From BRH-c25 sp035627615 (GTDB taxonomy: Bacteria; Bacillota; Clostridia; Lutisporales; Lutisporaceae), in NCBI GenBank assembly GCA_035627615.1, contig DASPLL010000031.1:62001-126000 (forward strand): a stretch of 64,000 nucleotides of DNA. The letters are read 5' to 3'. The notes beneath the pieces are model-generated. The model did not search any database and was not told the origin of the DNA. It saw nothing but the letters and a program-made list of their open reading frames with translations. Positions 8,388 to 16,505 of the stretch are shown piece after piece; positions within the stretch are counted from its first letter, which is position 1; each line of letters begins with the position of its first letter. The position numbers were made by a program, and so were the translations under genes.

Positions 8388-9950
8388 GTGCTTAAAACAA
8401 ACGAAAGTAATACCTTGAAAAGGAATACCTTGGACCTTAAGATATTCCTGCCGTCTTTAATTATTCTCTTTATTTTCTGTATACCTTTTGTAAAATCCGA
8501 GTCTTCATCACTGGATGCATTAAATGGACTTTTTGACATCATAGTCAACAATTTCGGCTGGATGTATCTCTGGTATCCGATTATCCTCATCGGTTTCGGC
8601 GTGTATTTTATGTTCTCAAGATATGGGAAAATTGTACTGGGAGACCCGGCAGAAAAATCTCAGTTTACTTTTTTTGAATACGCTTCAATTATAGTAGCAA
8701 TGGCATTGGGATCATCGATTATGCGTACGGGAATGATCCAGTGGATTGGCGTTGCCATGGCTCCGCCCTTCGGTCTTGAACCCCTGTCAAACGAAGCGTT
8801 GATGTGGGGCAATCCTTACGGTATGTTCCTATGGAGTTTCCAGACCTTTTCAATTTATGCATTATCAGCTCCTGCTATAGGCTATCTTTTATTTGTTCGT
8901 AAGGCTCCGGTTTTCAGGATTTCTGAGGTATGCAGATGCATTTTCGGGGATAAATTTACGGATGGCATAGGCGGAAAGATTCTGGATATTCTTTTCCTTG
9001 TCAGCATAATAGCAGGGTCGGCTGTATTTTTAGGCCTCGGAACGCCGATTATTACAAATATCCTGACTAGAATGTTCAACATACAGATGTCCTTTGGCTT
9101 GACTGTAACAGTGTGTATTGTCTGGGTTATTTGTTTCACGATCAGTGCCTACCTGGGTATAGAAAAAGGGATAAAGAATCTGAGTACCTTCAATATGTAT
9201 CTTGCGGCTGTAGTGGGCCTGTTCATTATACTGGCAGGACCAGGCGTGTTTATACTCAATCAGTTTACAGACAGCGTCGGTTTCCTTCTTAAAAATTATA
9301 TTGATATTTCATTCTACAGTAACTCTTTAAACTTGACGGCAGCAGACTCAACTCAGAGATATACCGTATTCTGGTTTGCATATGTTGCTACATGGGGCTT
9401 AGTGCAATGTGCTTTTATAGCAAAGGTTTCAAAGGGCAGAACGATAAAAGAGATGTTGGCGACCATATTTTTAGCTCCGATGCTTTTATCCTGGGTAATA
9501 ACAGGTATTCTTGGCGGTCTCAGCATGCATAGATATTTAACCGGAGCTGTTAATGTAATTGATATCGTGAAAAATGGCGGAGGAGTAATGGCTGTTATTC
9601 CACAAGTTCTTGAGACATTACCGTTACCTCTTCTTATCATGGCAGCCTTTCTTATTACGACAATGATCTTCTTAATCACAACCCTTGACTCGACAACCTA
9701 TACGATTGCTGCTTATTCAAGTACGGAAGATATGAGTAAAAACGAACCTGCCAAGAATTTACGTCTTCTCACCGCTGGTGTTATTTCAGGTATTGCACTG
9801 TTACTGCTGAAAATAGGCGGTTTGGGTCCGTTGGAAGTCGTTTCGGGGCTTATGGGATTACCTATTATATTTGTCCAGTTTGCTACGATTTATGCTTTCA
9901 TAAAGATGGCGAACCAGGATAAAGCTTGGGAGAACAACATAAGAAAATAA
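8388..9950 (+). CDS. BCCT-family transporter (betaine/carnitine/choline type)
   Basis: Secondary carrier for zwitterionic or quaternary ammonium solutes, inner membrane, 520 aa with about 12 hydrophobic helices. Family signatures include MRTGMIQWIGVAM and WFAYVATWGLVQCAF followed by KVSKGRT, the usual Trp-rich TM8 segment. The start is GTG with AAGGGGG 7 nt upstream; the overlapping ATG at 8386 is out of frame. It closes the set of M20, serine dehydratase and M24 genes, suggesting a transporter for the substrate of those enzymes rather than a simple osmolyte uptake system. Confidence 0.92.
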   Translation: MLKTNESNTLKRNTLDLKIFLPSLIILFIFCIPFVKSESSSLDALNGLFDIIVNNFGWMYLWYPIILIGFGVYFMFSRYGKIVLGDPAEKSQFTFFEYASIIVAMALGSSIMRTGMIQWIGVAMAPPFGLEPLSNEALMWGNPYGMFLWSFQTFSIYALSAPAIGYLLFVRKAPVFRISEVCRCIFGDKFTDGIGGKILDILFLVSIIAGSAVFLGLGTPIITNILTRMFNIQMSFGLTVTVCIVWVICFTISAYLGIEKGIKNLSTFNMYLAAVVGLFIILAGPGVFILNQFTDSVGFLLKNYIDISFYSNSLNLTAADSTQRYTVFWFAYVATWGLVQCAFIAKVSKGRTIKEMLATIFLAPMLLSWVITGILGGLSMHRYLTGAVNVIDIVKNGGGVMAVIPQVLETLPLPLLIMAAFLITTMIFLITTLDSTTYTIAAYSSTEDMSKNEPAKNLRLLTAGVISGIALLLLKIGGLGPLEVVSGLMGLPIIFVQFATIYAFIKMANQDKAWENNIRK

Positions 9951-9969
9951 AATGTCCTGAGGCAAACCG

Positions 9970-10020
9970 GGCACTTCAAATAAAGCTGCAGTTCCGGCCG
10001 AAGTGCCTGGAAGCCGATTT
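9970..10020 (+). terminator. Candidate terminator after BCCT gene
   Basis: GGCACTTC (9970-9977) pairs with GAAGTGCC (10000-10007), followed by a short T-rich run near 10017. The loop is long, so the call is moderate. Confidence 0.5.
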
Positions 10021-10052
10021 TTCAATACTACAACCATATGTAAAATAATACA

Positions 10053-10123
10053 AAAACCAGATAACTCCTAGACTTGATATCCGTATATATGACGGGTGCC
10101 TTAGGTCGGATATATCTGGTTTT
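10053..10123 (+). other. Long hairpin upstream of IclR gene
   Basis: AAAACCAGATA (10053-10063) pairs perfectly with TATCTGGTTTT (10113-10123). An inner GATATCCG / CGGATATATC pairing adds to the stem, and a T-rich tail follows. It could be a second terminator for the BCCT transcript. I did not recognise it as a known riboswitch. Confidence 0.5.
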
Positions 10124-10206
10124 CTGTTTATCAAACCGTCTGAAGTGTGTTTCATAATATTCAGGTATATTTATGCATATTATTCAAAAACTTTTTGGAA
10201 AATATA

Positions 10207-10270
10207 TTGAACATAAAAGGTATACTATGGTACAATATGATTATACGATAGTTAGAAACTGTGTTTCTAA
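10207..10270 (+). promoter_or_regulatory. IclR-gene promoter with operator palindrome
   Basis: Weak sigma-A-like promoter TTGAAC (10207-10212), 18 bp, TACAAT (10231-10236). Just downstream is the 19-bp palindrome TTAGAAAC-TGT-GTTTCTAA (10252-10270), positioned for autorepression of the regulator. Confidence 0.55.
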
Positions 10271-10307
10271 TAGCCGTACAATATACTACCTAAGGAGTTA
10301 TCAGAAA

Positions 10308-11069
10308 ATGCCAAGCGATAAAATTATACAGTCTGTAAGCCGGGCAGTACAGGTGCTTAATTGCTTTGAAAAGCATGAAGAGCTGGGTGTAACAGAGATA
10401 AGCAAAATGATGGAACTGCATAAAAGCACTGCCTTTGGTTTGATAGCTACACTTGAGGAATGCAGGCTGCTGGAAAAGAATGAGGATACGGGCAAATACA
10501 GATTGGGTCTTGAATTATTCCGTTTGGGTACTAAAGTAAATTCCAGCCTGAGAGGTATAGTGATTCCCTATTTGGAAAGGTTGGTAAGCCTTTATGGAGA
10601 AACGGTCAATCTTGTTTCTGCCGATGATACTTATGTTATCTATCTGGAAAAGGTTGAAAGCTCCCATTCAATGAGAATATGTACGATGGTCGGAGGCCGC
10701 CTTCCCATTTATTGTACAGCCGTGGGAAAAGCAATTCTGGCCAACCTTCCGGAGGCTGAAGCCGATTCTATAATTGAGAGAATGGATTTCCGCAAGTTTA
10801 CTGATAACACAATATGTGACAAAGAGAAGCTGCTAAAATATTTAGCTTATGCCAAGGAAAAGGGGTATGCAGAAGAGTCGGAGGAATTAGAGCTGGGATT
10901 GAGCTGTGTGGCAGCACCTATTTTTAACCATTTCGGCAGGGCCTTCGCAGCCATCAGTGTTTCAGGGCCTGCTTCAAGAATGACTGAGGATTTTCGAAAG
11001 AAGATCAGTATATCATTGATGGAATTCACCCAGGATATATCGCGGAAGCTTGGCTACGTCAAAACTTAG
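10308..11069 (+). CDS. IclR-family transcriptional regulator
   Basis: 253-aa DNA-binding regulator with an N-terminal winged HTH (SRAVQVLNCFEKHEELGVTE, then the recognition-helix region KSTAFGLIATLEE) and a C-terminal IclR effector domain (VGGRLPIYCTAVGKAILA, GLSCVAAPIF). The ATG at 10308 is chosen because TAAGGAG lies 10 nt upstream; the open frame extends further without a good site. It is followed after 66 bp by panB-fhs-folD and is their likely regulator. IclR proteins usually respond to small carboxylates, which would fit a 2-oxo acid substrate for PanB (inference). Confidence 0.9.
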   Translation: MPSDKIIQSVSRAVQVLNCFEKHEELGVTEISKMMELHKSTAFGLIATLEECRLLEKNEDTGKYRLGLELFRLGTKVNSSLRGIVIPYLERLVSLYGETVNLVSADDTYVIYLEKVESSHSMRICTMVGGRLPIYCTAVGKAILANLPEAEADSIIERMDFRKFTDNTICDKEKLLKYLAYAKEKGYAEESEELELGLSCVAAPIFNHFGRAFAAISVSGPASRMTEDFRKKISISLMEFTQDISRKLGYVKT

Positions 11070-11135
11070 CCTGAATTGGGGGTAACTGAACACCCCTTGA
11101 TTTACATAAAAAATATTTATAAAGGAGAGAAAGAA

Positions 11136-11987
11136 ATGGCAAAGAAAAAGACAATTCTTGATCTGGTGGACATGAAGAAAAAGGGGGAGAAGGCATCCTG
11201 GATTACTGCATATGATTTTCCCATGGGTTCCTTTGCAGAACAGGCCGGGTTGGATATGATCCTTGTTGGGGATTCTCTGGGAATGGTAGTACTTGGTTAT
11301 CAGGGAACTGTTCCGGTAACAATGGAGGATTGTATTTCCCACTGCCAGGCTGTAAGGAGAGGAGCTCCGAACACATTTGTCATAGGCGATATGCCCTTCG
11401 GTTCATATCAGGTATCTGACGAGGATGCAGTAATTAATGCCTGCCGTTTCCTGAAAGAAGCAGATATGGATGCAATCAAGCTGGAGGGAGGAAGAAGAGT
11501 CCTCAGCAGAATTAAAGCAATAAGCGATGCAGGTATTGTTGTATTCGGACATATCGGATTAACACCTCAGAGCTCAGGTCAGCAGGGTGGATTCAAGGCA
11601 CAGGGAAGAGATGTTGCAAGTGCCAGGGAACTGATACAGGACGCCTTGTCGATACAGGAAGCGGGAGCAAGAGCTTTATTATTGGAAGCTGTGCCGCCGG
11701 AGCTGACAGAGTATATCAGCAAGAAATTAAGCATTCCGGTATATTCCATCGGAGCAGGACTTCCATGTGACGGGCAGTTGATCATCTGCGGTGATATGCT
11801 GGGTATGTTCCAGGCCTTTACACCAAAATTCGTTAAGAAGTATGCCAATGTTGCAGAGGTTATTACAAATGCTTTCAAAGAATATGTGGATGATGTAAAG
11901 AATGGAAAATTCCCTGAAGACAAGCATGTATACCATATTAAAGACAGCATTGAAGATTTCGAAAAGATGTTTAAAGAATTTGAATAA
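11136..11987 (+). CDS. panB: Ketopantoate hydroxymethyltransferase-like protein
   Basis: Catalyses 2-oxoisovalerate + 5,10-methylene-THF to ketopantoate + THF, reversibly, in the cytosol. 283 aa; (beta/alpha)8 fold with VGDSLGM, metal-binding Asp in GDMPFGSY, KLEGG, LTPQS..GGFKAQGR and the catalytic Glu in LLLEAVP. ATG with AAGGAGAG upstream. Unusually, no panC or panD follows; the next genes are fhs and folD, 18 bp and beyond. This pairing suggests use in the reverse, catabolic sense, or on a related 2-oxo acid, rather than pantothenate synthesis. Confidence 0.88.
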   Translation: MAKKKTILDLVDMKKKGEKASWITAYDFPMGSFAEQAGLDMILVGDSLGMVVLGYQGTVPVTMEDCISHCQAVRRGAPNTFVIGDMPFGSYQVSDEDAVINACRFLKEADMDAIKLEGGRRVLSRIKAISDAGIVVFGHIGLTPQSSGQQGGFKAQGRDVASARELIQDALSIQEAGARALLLEAVPPELTEYISKKLSIPVYSIGAGLPCDGQLIICGDMLGMFQAFTPKFVKKYANVAEVITNAFKEYVDDVKNGKFPEDKHVYHIKDSIEDFEKMFKEFE

Positions 11988-12005
11988 TTGATACAGGAGG
12001 TCAAC

Positions 12006-13682
12006 ATGTCCTTTAAAACAGATATAGAAATTGCCCAGGAAGCAAAACTGAAGGATATCAGAGAAGTTGCTGAAAAACTGGGGCTAAGTGAAGATGATAT
12101 AGAGCTATACGGTAAATATAAGGCAAAGGTGTCGCTGGAGGCTCTTAAAAGATTGGAAAAGAGACCGGATGCCAAGCTTGTCCTTGTGACGGCAATCACT
12201 CCGACACCGGCTGGAGAAGGGAAAACAACAACAAATGTTGGCCTCTCCATGGGTCTTAACAAGATAGGGAAAAAGGCAATAACCACTTTAAGGGAACCCT
12301 CTCTGGGACCCTGCTTTGGGATCAAGGGCGGAGCAGCCGGCGGAGGCTATGCACAGGTAGTGCCCATGGATGATATCAATCTCCATTTCACCGGAGATTT
12401 CCATGCGATAACCTCTGCCCATAACCTGCTGGCAGCCATGCTTGACAATCATATACACCAGGGAAATGTCCTGGATATTGATCCTAAGAAGATAGTATGG
12501 AGAAGAGCACTTGATATGAACGACAGGTCACTGAGGAACATCGTGATGGGTCTTGGCGGAAAAGGAGACGGTGTAGTCAGGCAGGGGGGCTTCGATATAA
12601 CCGTTGCATCGGAGATCATGGCAATACTGTGCCTTTCGACCGGCCTCTCGGATCTGAAGGATAGGCTGTCAAGAATGGTAGTCGCTTATAACAGGGAAGG
12701 AAATGCAGTCACGGCAGGAGATCTGGAAGCCACAGGAGCCATGGCGCTGCTTTTGAAGGACGCTATAAAGCCGAATCTTGTACAGACCCTTGAAAACACA
12801 CCGGCATTTATACACGGCGGACCTTTTGCAAACATTGCCCACGGATGTAACTCAGTAATGGCAACAAAGGCAGCTATGAAGCTTGCCGATTATGTTGTAA
12901 CAGAGGCCGGCTTCGGAGCTGATCTGGGAGCGGAAAAGTTCTTTGATATAAAATGCAGATTTGCAGGACTGCACCCGGATGCTGTTGTCATCGTAGCTAC
13001 AGTCAGGGCGCTTAAAATGCATGGAGGACTTAAAAAGAGCGAGCTTACAGTCGAGAACACCGATGCATTGAGTAAGGGTATCACAAATCTTGAAAGACAT
13101 CTGGAGAACCTTGCAAAATTCGGTGTGCCGGCAGTAGTTGCAATTAACAGGTTCCCGTCGGATACAGAAGCGGAACTGGAGCTGTTAAGAGAAAAATGTG
13201 CTGCCAAGGGTGTAGAGGTCGTACTCTCAGAGGTGTTCACAAAAGGCGGAGAAGGTGGAGCCGCTCTGGCCCGGAAGGTCGTAGAGATATGTGAAACTAA
13301 AAAGTCAGATTACAAGCCACTTTATGATGTAAATGGGACTGTAATCGAAAAGATCACAAGGATCGCAAAAGAGATATACAGGGCAGAGGGTGTGGATTTC
13401 ACAGCCGGTGCCAGGAAGCAGATAGCTGAAATAGAAAAGCTCGGACTTGACAGGATGCCGATCTGTATGGCCAAGACACAATACTCATTCTCTGATGATC
13501 CCACGCTTCTTGGTGCGCCTGACAACTTCAAAGTCACTGTAAGAGAAGTGAAGGTGTCGGCAGGAGCTGGTTTCCTGGTGGCTCTGACCGGTGAGATAAT
13601 GACAATGCCGGGTCTCCCCAAAGTGCCTGCTGCCAATGGTATGGATATAACTGAGGATGGAGAGATCATCGGATTATCTTAA
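12006..13682 (+). CDS. fhs: Formate-tetrahydrofolate ligase
   Basis: Interconverts formate + THF + ATP and 10-formyl-THF + ADP + Pi. The 558-aa length is normal for the family. Signature segments are the P-loop TPAGEGKTTT, EPSLGPCFGIKGGAAGGG, and INLHFTGDFHAI. The ATG at 12006 has AGGAGG 5 nt upstream and is preferred over the open frame reaching 11988. It lies between panB and folD with gaps of 18 and 11 bp, so the three form one transcript. In acetogenic or amino-acid-fermenting Clostridia the enzyme can run toward ATP and formate, which this context would permit. Confidence 0.97.
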   Translation: MSFKTDIEIAQEAKLKDIREVAEKLGLSEDDIELYGKYKAKVSLEALKRLEKRPDAKLVLVTAITPTPAGEGKTTTNVGLSMGLNKIGKKAITTLREPSLGPCFGIKGGAAGGGYAQVVPMDDINLHFTGDFHAITSAHNLLAAMLDNHIHQGNVLDIDPKKIVWRRALDMNDRSLRNIVMGLGGKGDGVVRQGGFDITVASEIMAILCLSTGLSDLKDRLSRMVVAYNREGNAVTAGDLEATGAMALLLKDAIKPNLVQTLENTPAFIHGGPFANIAHGCNSVMATKAAMKLADYVVTEAGFGADLGAEKFFDIKCRFAGLHPDAVVIVATVRALKMHGGLKKSELTVENTDALSKGITNLERHLENLAKFGVPAVVAINRFPSDTEAELELLREKCAAKGVEVVLSEVFTKGGEGGAALARKVVEICETKKSDYKPLYDVNGTVIEKITRIAKEIYRAEGVDFTAGARKQIAEIEKLGLDRMPICMAKTQYSFSDDPTLLGAPDNFKVTVREVKVSAGAGFLVALTGEIMTMPGLPKVPAANGMDITEDGEIIGLS

Positions 13683-13693
13683 GGAGGTACAAA

Positions 13694-14548
13694 ATGGGAG
13701 TCAGGCTTGAAGGAAAGCCGGTAGTGCAAGCATTAAGGGTGGATATAAAGCAGAGAGTCTCACAGCTTGGTGAACAGGGCATGATACCTGCGATCCTTAT
13801 TATCAGGGTAGGAGTACGTGAGGATGACCTGTCCTATGAAAAGGGGATACTGAAGAATTGTGAACTCCTTGGCATAAAGAGTGTAGTGAAGGGCTTGCCG
13901 GCTGATATAACCATGGGAGAGATCACTGCAGTCATTGAAGCAGCAAACAAGGATGACAGTATTCACGGGATCATGCTTTTCAGGCCGCTGCCTGAGAACC
14001 TGGATTTTGATATTATCAAAAATGTCATTGATCCGGCTAAGGATATAGATTGTATGTCTCCGGTAAACCTGGAAAATGTATTTGAGGGGAATCTGAAGGG
14101 GTTTGTCCCCTGTACCCCCCAGGCAGTCATTGAGCTGCTGAAATATTATAATATCCCTATGAACGGTGCCAGGGTCGTAGTGGCCGGAAGAAGCCTTGTT
14201 GTGGGAAAACCTCTGGCAATGCTTCTGCTTAATGAAAATGCGACAGTGACGATCTGTCACTCACGGACAAAAAACATGCCTTCGGTGACAGCACAAGCAG
14301 ATATCGTCGTAGCAGCCATCGGAAAGGCTAAGTTTATGAAGGATGAGTTTTTTACCCGGGATTCTATAGTTGTTGATGTAGGGATCAATGAGGATGATGA
14401 CGGGAAGATATGTGGAGATGTAGATTATGACCAGGTTTTCGATAAGGTGAAGGCTATCACGCCTGCAGTCGGAGGAGTTGGTACTATTACTACCACGATA
14501 CTGCTGAATCATGTGGTTCAGGCCTGTGAGGCAGCATTGAAGGGATAA
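13694..14548 (+). CDS. folD: Methylene-THF dehydrogenase / methenyl-THF cyclohydrolase
   Basis: Converts 5,10-methylene-THF to 10-formyl-THF, feeding or draining Fhs. 284 aa with the NAD(P) motif GRSLVVGKPLAMLL, ICHSRT, and PAVGGVGTITT. The usual Tyr-x3-Lys catalytic pair is altered: Y48 is present, but the position four residues later is I52 and the nearest Lys is K54. Clostridial FolD proteins with a DDLSYE segment seem to share this, so it may be a subfamily trait. Start ATG with AAGGAGGT upstream, 11 bp after fhs. Confidence 0.95.
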   Translation: MGVRLEGKPVVQALRVDIKQRVSQLGEQGMIPAILIIRVGVREDDLSYEKGILKNCELLGIKSVVKGLPADITMGEITAVIEAANKDDSIHGIMLFRPLPENLDFDIIKNVIDPAKDIDCMSPVNLENVFEGNLKGFVPCTPQAVIELLKYYNIPMNGARVVVAGRSLVVGKPLAMLLLNENATVTICHSRTKNMPSVTAQADIVVAAIGKAKFMKDEFFTRDSIVVDVGINEDDDGKICGDVDYDQVFDKVKAITPAVGGVGTITTTILLNHVVQACEAALKG

Positions 14549-14590
14549 AATTGAGGACCGGTAAAAGGCTGAAGATGGGAAGCCGGACTG

Positions 14591-14635
14591 AGAAGAAGGT
14601 ATTTATGCATTTTGCGTATTGCCTTCTTCTTTTTT
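14591..14635 (+). terminator. Rho-independent terminator after folD
   Basis: AGAAGAAGG (14591-14599) pairs with CCTTCTTCT (14622-14630), followed by a run of T to 14635. It ends the panB-fhs-folD transcript. Confidence 0.8.
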
Positions 14636-14715
14636 ATGGCCATGGGTAGGGGCAATTGACAGAGTGCAGAATGGGTAAGAAGCATAAGCAGATAATTATA
14701 TAGTATGAATAATTC

Positions 14716-14724
14716 TGTTATAAT
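14716..14724 (+). promoter_or_regulatory. Extended -10 promoter for thioesterase gene
   Basis: TGT followed by TATAAT gives an extended -10 element about 45 bp upstream of the ATG. No good -35 is seen. Confidence 0.5.
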
Positions 14725-14767
14725 GGATAATGTATAGAAATACAGAAAATAGCGTTGGAGGTTGGCA

Positions 14768-15271
14768 ATGAAGCATAAGATAACGGGAAAACAGCACAAC
14801 AGCAGGAAATGCCTGGTATGTGGCCTGAAGAACGACCTGGGCCTCAAGGCTTCTTTCTATGAACTGGATAATGAGGAGCTTGTCGCGGTATTTACTCCCA
14901 TAGAAGAGCACCAGAGCTATCCGGGACGGCTCCACGGCGGGATAGCCGGGGCAATACTGGATGAGACCATTGGAAGGGCTATTCTGATAAAGGATAGGGA
15001 TGCCTGGGGGGTAACTGTAGAGCTGAACCTCAGCTATAAAAAACCTGTACCCCTGAATGAAGGGCTGAGAGTTGTCGGGAGGATCACGAAGGATTCTAAA
15101 AGGTTGTTTGAGGGCTCCGGTGAGATACTGCTGGCAAATGGGGATATTGCAGTAACAGCTTACGGGAAATATATAAAAATGCCAATAGGGAAAATTGCCG
15201 ATTTTGACGAGCAGGATGAAGAGTGGAAGGTATGGCTGTCGGATGAGGATCCTGTTGAAATAGAAATATAA
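14768..15271 (+). CDS. PaaI-family hotdog thioesterase
   Basis: Small cytosolic acyl-CoA thioesterase-like protein, 167 aa. The hotdog core carries LHGGIAGAILDETIGRAI, with the HGG motif and helix Asp/Glu typical of PaaI/YiiD-like members, followed by VTVELNLSYKKPVP. An N-terminal CLVCG pair and the DLGLKA segment match a subgroup often named PaaI-type thioesterases. ATG at 14768 has GGAGG 6 nt upstream; a TTG at 14762 abuts that site and is rejected. Monocistronic, with its own promoter. Substrate unknown. Confidence 0.85.
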   Translation: MKHKITGKQHNSRKCLVCGLKNDLGLKASFYELDNEELVAVFTPIEEHQSYPGRLHGGIAGAILDETIGRAILIKDRDAWGVTVELNLSYKKPVPLNEGLRVVGRITKDSKRLFEGSGEILLANGDIAVTAYGKYIKMPIGKIADFDEQDEEWKVWLSDEDPVEIEI

Positions 15272-15616
15272 CTATATATGTTGCAAAAAAGATTTATCAT
15301 TACATAATCAGTTGAAGCGTCTAATTTTGTGTTATCAAAAATGAACTTTTTGCAACATATGAATCAAGGAAAATGTTTTGCACATCTGAATTTAATGTAA
15401 GATGTGCAAAACATATAACTCAAATATTTTTTTAAAAATATACCATAAGCTTTAAGTGTGAATGTGTGGATATGCTTGGTTAAAGAACCTGAAACCGGAC
15501 GAATAAAACTTTACATAATGCGGAGTCTATAAATAGATATAAAACTGTACTGTGTGTATCCGGATCGTTTTTAAATGATTTTGATGCACATTTTGTCTAT
15601 TTAAGGAGGCTTATAT
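15272..15616. repeat. Intergenic region with two strong inverted repeats
   Basis: This 345-bp gap holds no gene. The first repeat pairs ATATGTTGCAAAAA (15276-15289) with TTTTTGCAACATAT (15347-15360), leaving a loop of 57 nt. The second is a perfect 15-bp hairpin, ATGTTTTGCACATCT (15373-15387) with AGATGTGCAAAACAT (15400-15414), loop 12 nt, followed by AT-rich sequence with a T-run near 15426. The second may end the thioesterase transcript. Together they also look like a small palindromic element or a structured RNA. The 3' part has the leader of the ABC operon. Confidence 0.6.
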
Positions 15617-16492
15617 ATGGCGGTGATTGAGCTTCAGAAGCTCACTAAATATTACGGCAAACACAGGGGGATAAAAAATATAACTTTTGATATAAAAGAA
15701 GGGGAAATATTCGGTTTCATCGGGCCTAACGGAGCGGGCAAAAGTACTACAATAAGGACCTTGCTAAACTTCATATATCCCTCTGGCGGTAAAGCCTTCA
15801 TTTTTGGAAAGGATGTTGTGAAGGACTCTCTGGCTATACGGAGGGACATAGGATATCTGCCTTCGGAGGTATATTACTACGATGATATGAGAGTATCTGA
15901 TCTTCTGCGCTACTCCCAGGCATTCTACAAAAAGGAGAACTCCCGGAAGATGAAGGAGCTGGCAGATCGTCTGGACTTAAACCTCAATAAGAAAATCGAG
16001 GATCTGTCCTTTGGGAACAAGAAGAAAGTAGGCATCATCCAGGCCATGCTCCATGAGCCTAAGCTTTTGATATTGGATGAGCCTACAGGGGGACTGGACC
16101 CCCTCATAAGAAACGCTTTTTTCGAGCTGCTGAAGGAGGAGAACGACAGGGGCGCTACCATCTTCTTTTCATCCCATATACTTTCCGAGGTTGAAAGCAT
16201 GTGCAGCAGAGTAGCAATTATCAAGGAGGGTGAATTGATAAAGGTTGAAACCATAGAGAACCTGATAAGAGAACAGTTCAAAAAGGTCACCATCACCTTC
16301 AGCAGTCAGAAGGGGAAGACCTTCAAAATAGAGGGGGGAAAGAAACCTGAGTGGTCCGGTAATACCTTGCAGCTTCTTTATAGAGGAGAAATGAAAAACA
16401 TGCTTCAAAAGCTGAACGAAGCGGAAGTAAAGGACCTGCTTATTGAAGAACCATCATTGGACGAAGTTTTTATGCACTACTATGAGCATTAA
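15617..16492 (+). CDS. ABC transporter ATP-binding protein
   Basis: Cytosolic ATPase of an ABC-2 type exporter, 291 aa. Walker A GPNGAGKST, signature LSFGNKKKVGI, Walker B LLILDEPTGGLDP and H-loop SSHILSE are all intact. The C-terminal 70 residues form an extension typical of CcmA/NatA/BcrA-like proteins. ATG with AAGGAGG 8 nt upstream. The permease gene follows after 13 bp. Substrate not predictable; such pairs export antibiotics, peptides or ions. Confidence 0.94.
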   Translation: MAVIELQKLTKYYGKHRGIKNITFDIKEGEIFGFIGPNGAGKSTTIRTLLNFIYPSGGKAFIFGKDVVKDSLAIRRDIGYLPSEVYYYDDMRVSDLLRYSQAFYKKENSRKMKELADRLDLNLNKKIEDLSFGNKKKVGIIQAMLHEPKLLILDEPTGGLDPLIRNAFFELLKEENDRGATIFFSSHILSEVESMCSRVAIIKEGELIKVETIENLIREQFKKVTITFSSQKGKTFKIEGGKKPEWSGNTLQLLYRGEMKNMLQKLNEAEVKDLLIEEPSLDEVFMHYYEH

Positions 16493-16505
16493 GGGGGGAA
16501 CAGTC

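Noticed and set aside
8386..8390. ATG at 8386 as start of the BCCT gene
   Set aside because: It is out of frame with the transporter; the overlapping GTG at 8388 is in frame and well spaced from AAGGGGG.
10053..10123. Leader hairpin considered as a riboswitch for the IclR gene
   Set aside because: No known riboswitch core was recognised, and a promoter-like sequence lies downstream of it; kept only as a hairpin or terminator.
11579..12325. 248-codon open frame on the minus strand
   Set aside because: It lies fully antisense to panB and fhs, both clearly conserved, has no ribosome site and gives a low-complexity Ser/Leu-rich product.
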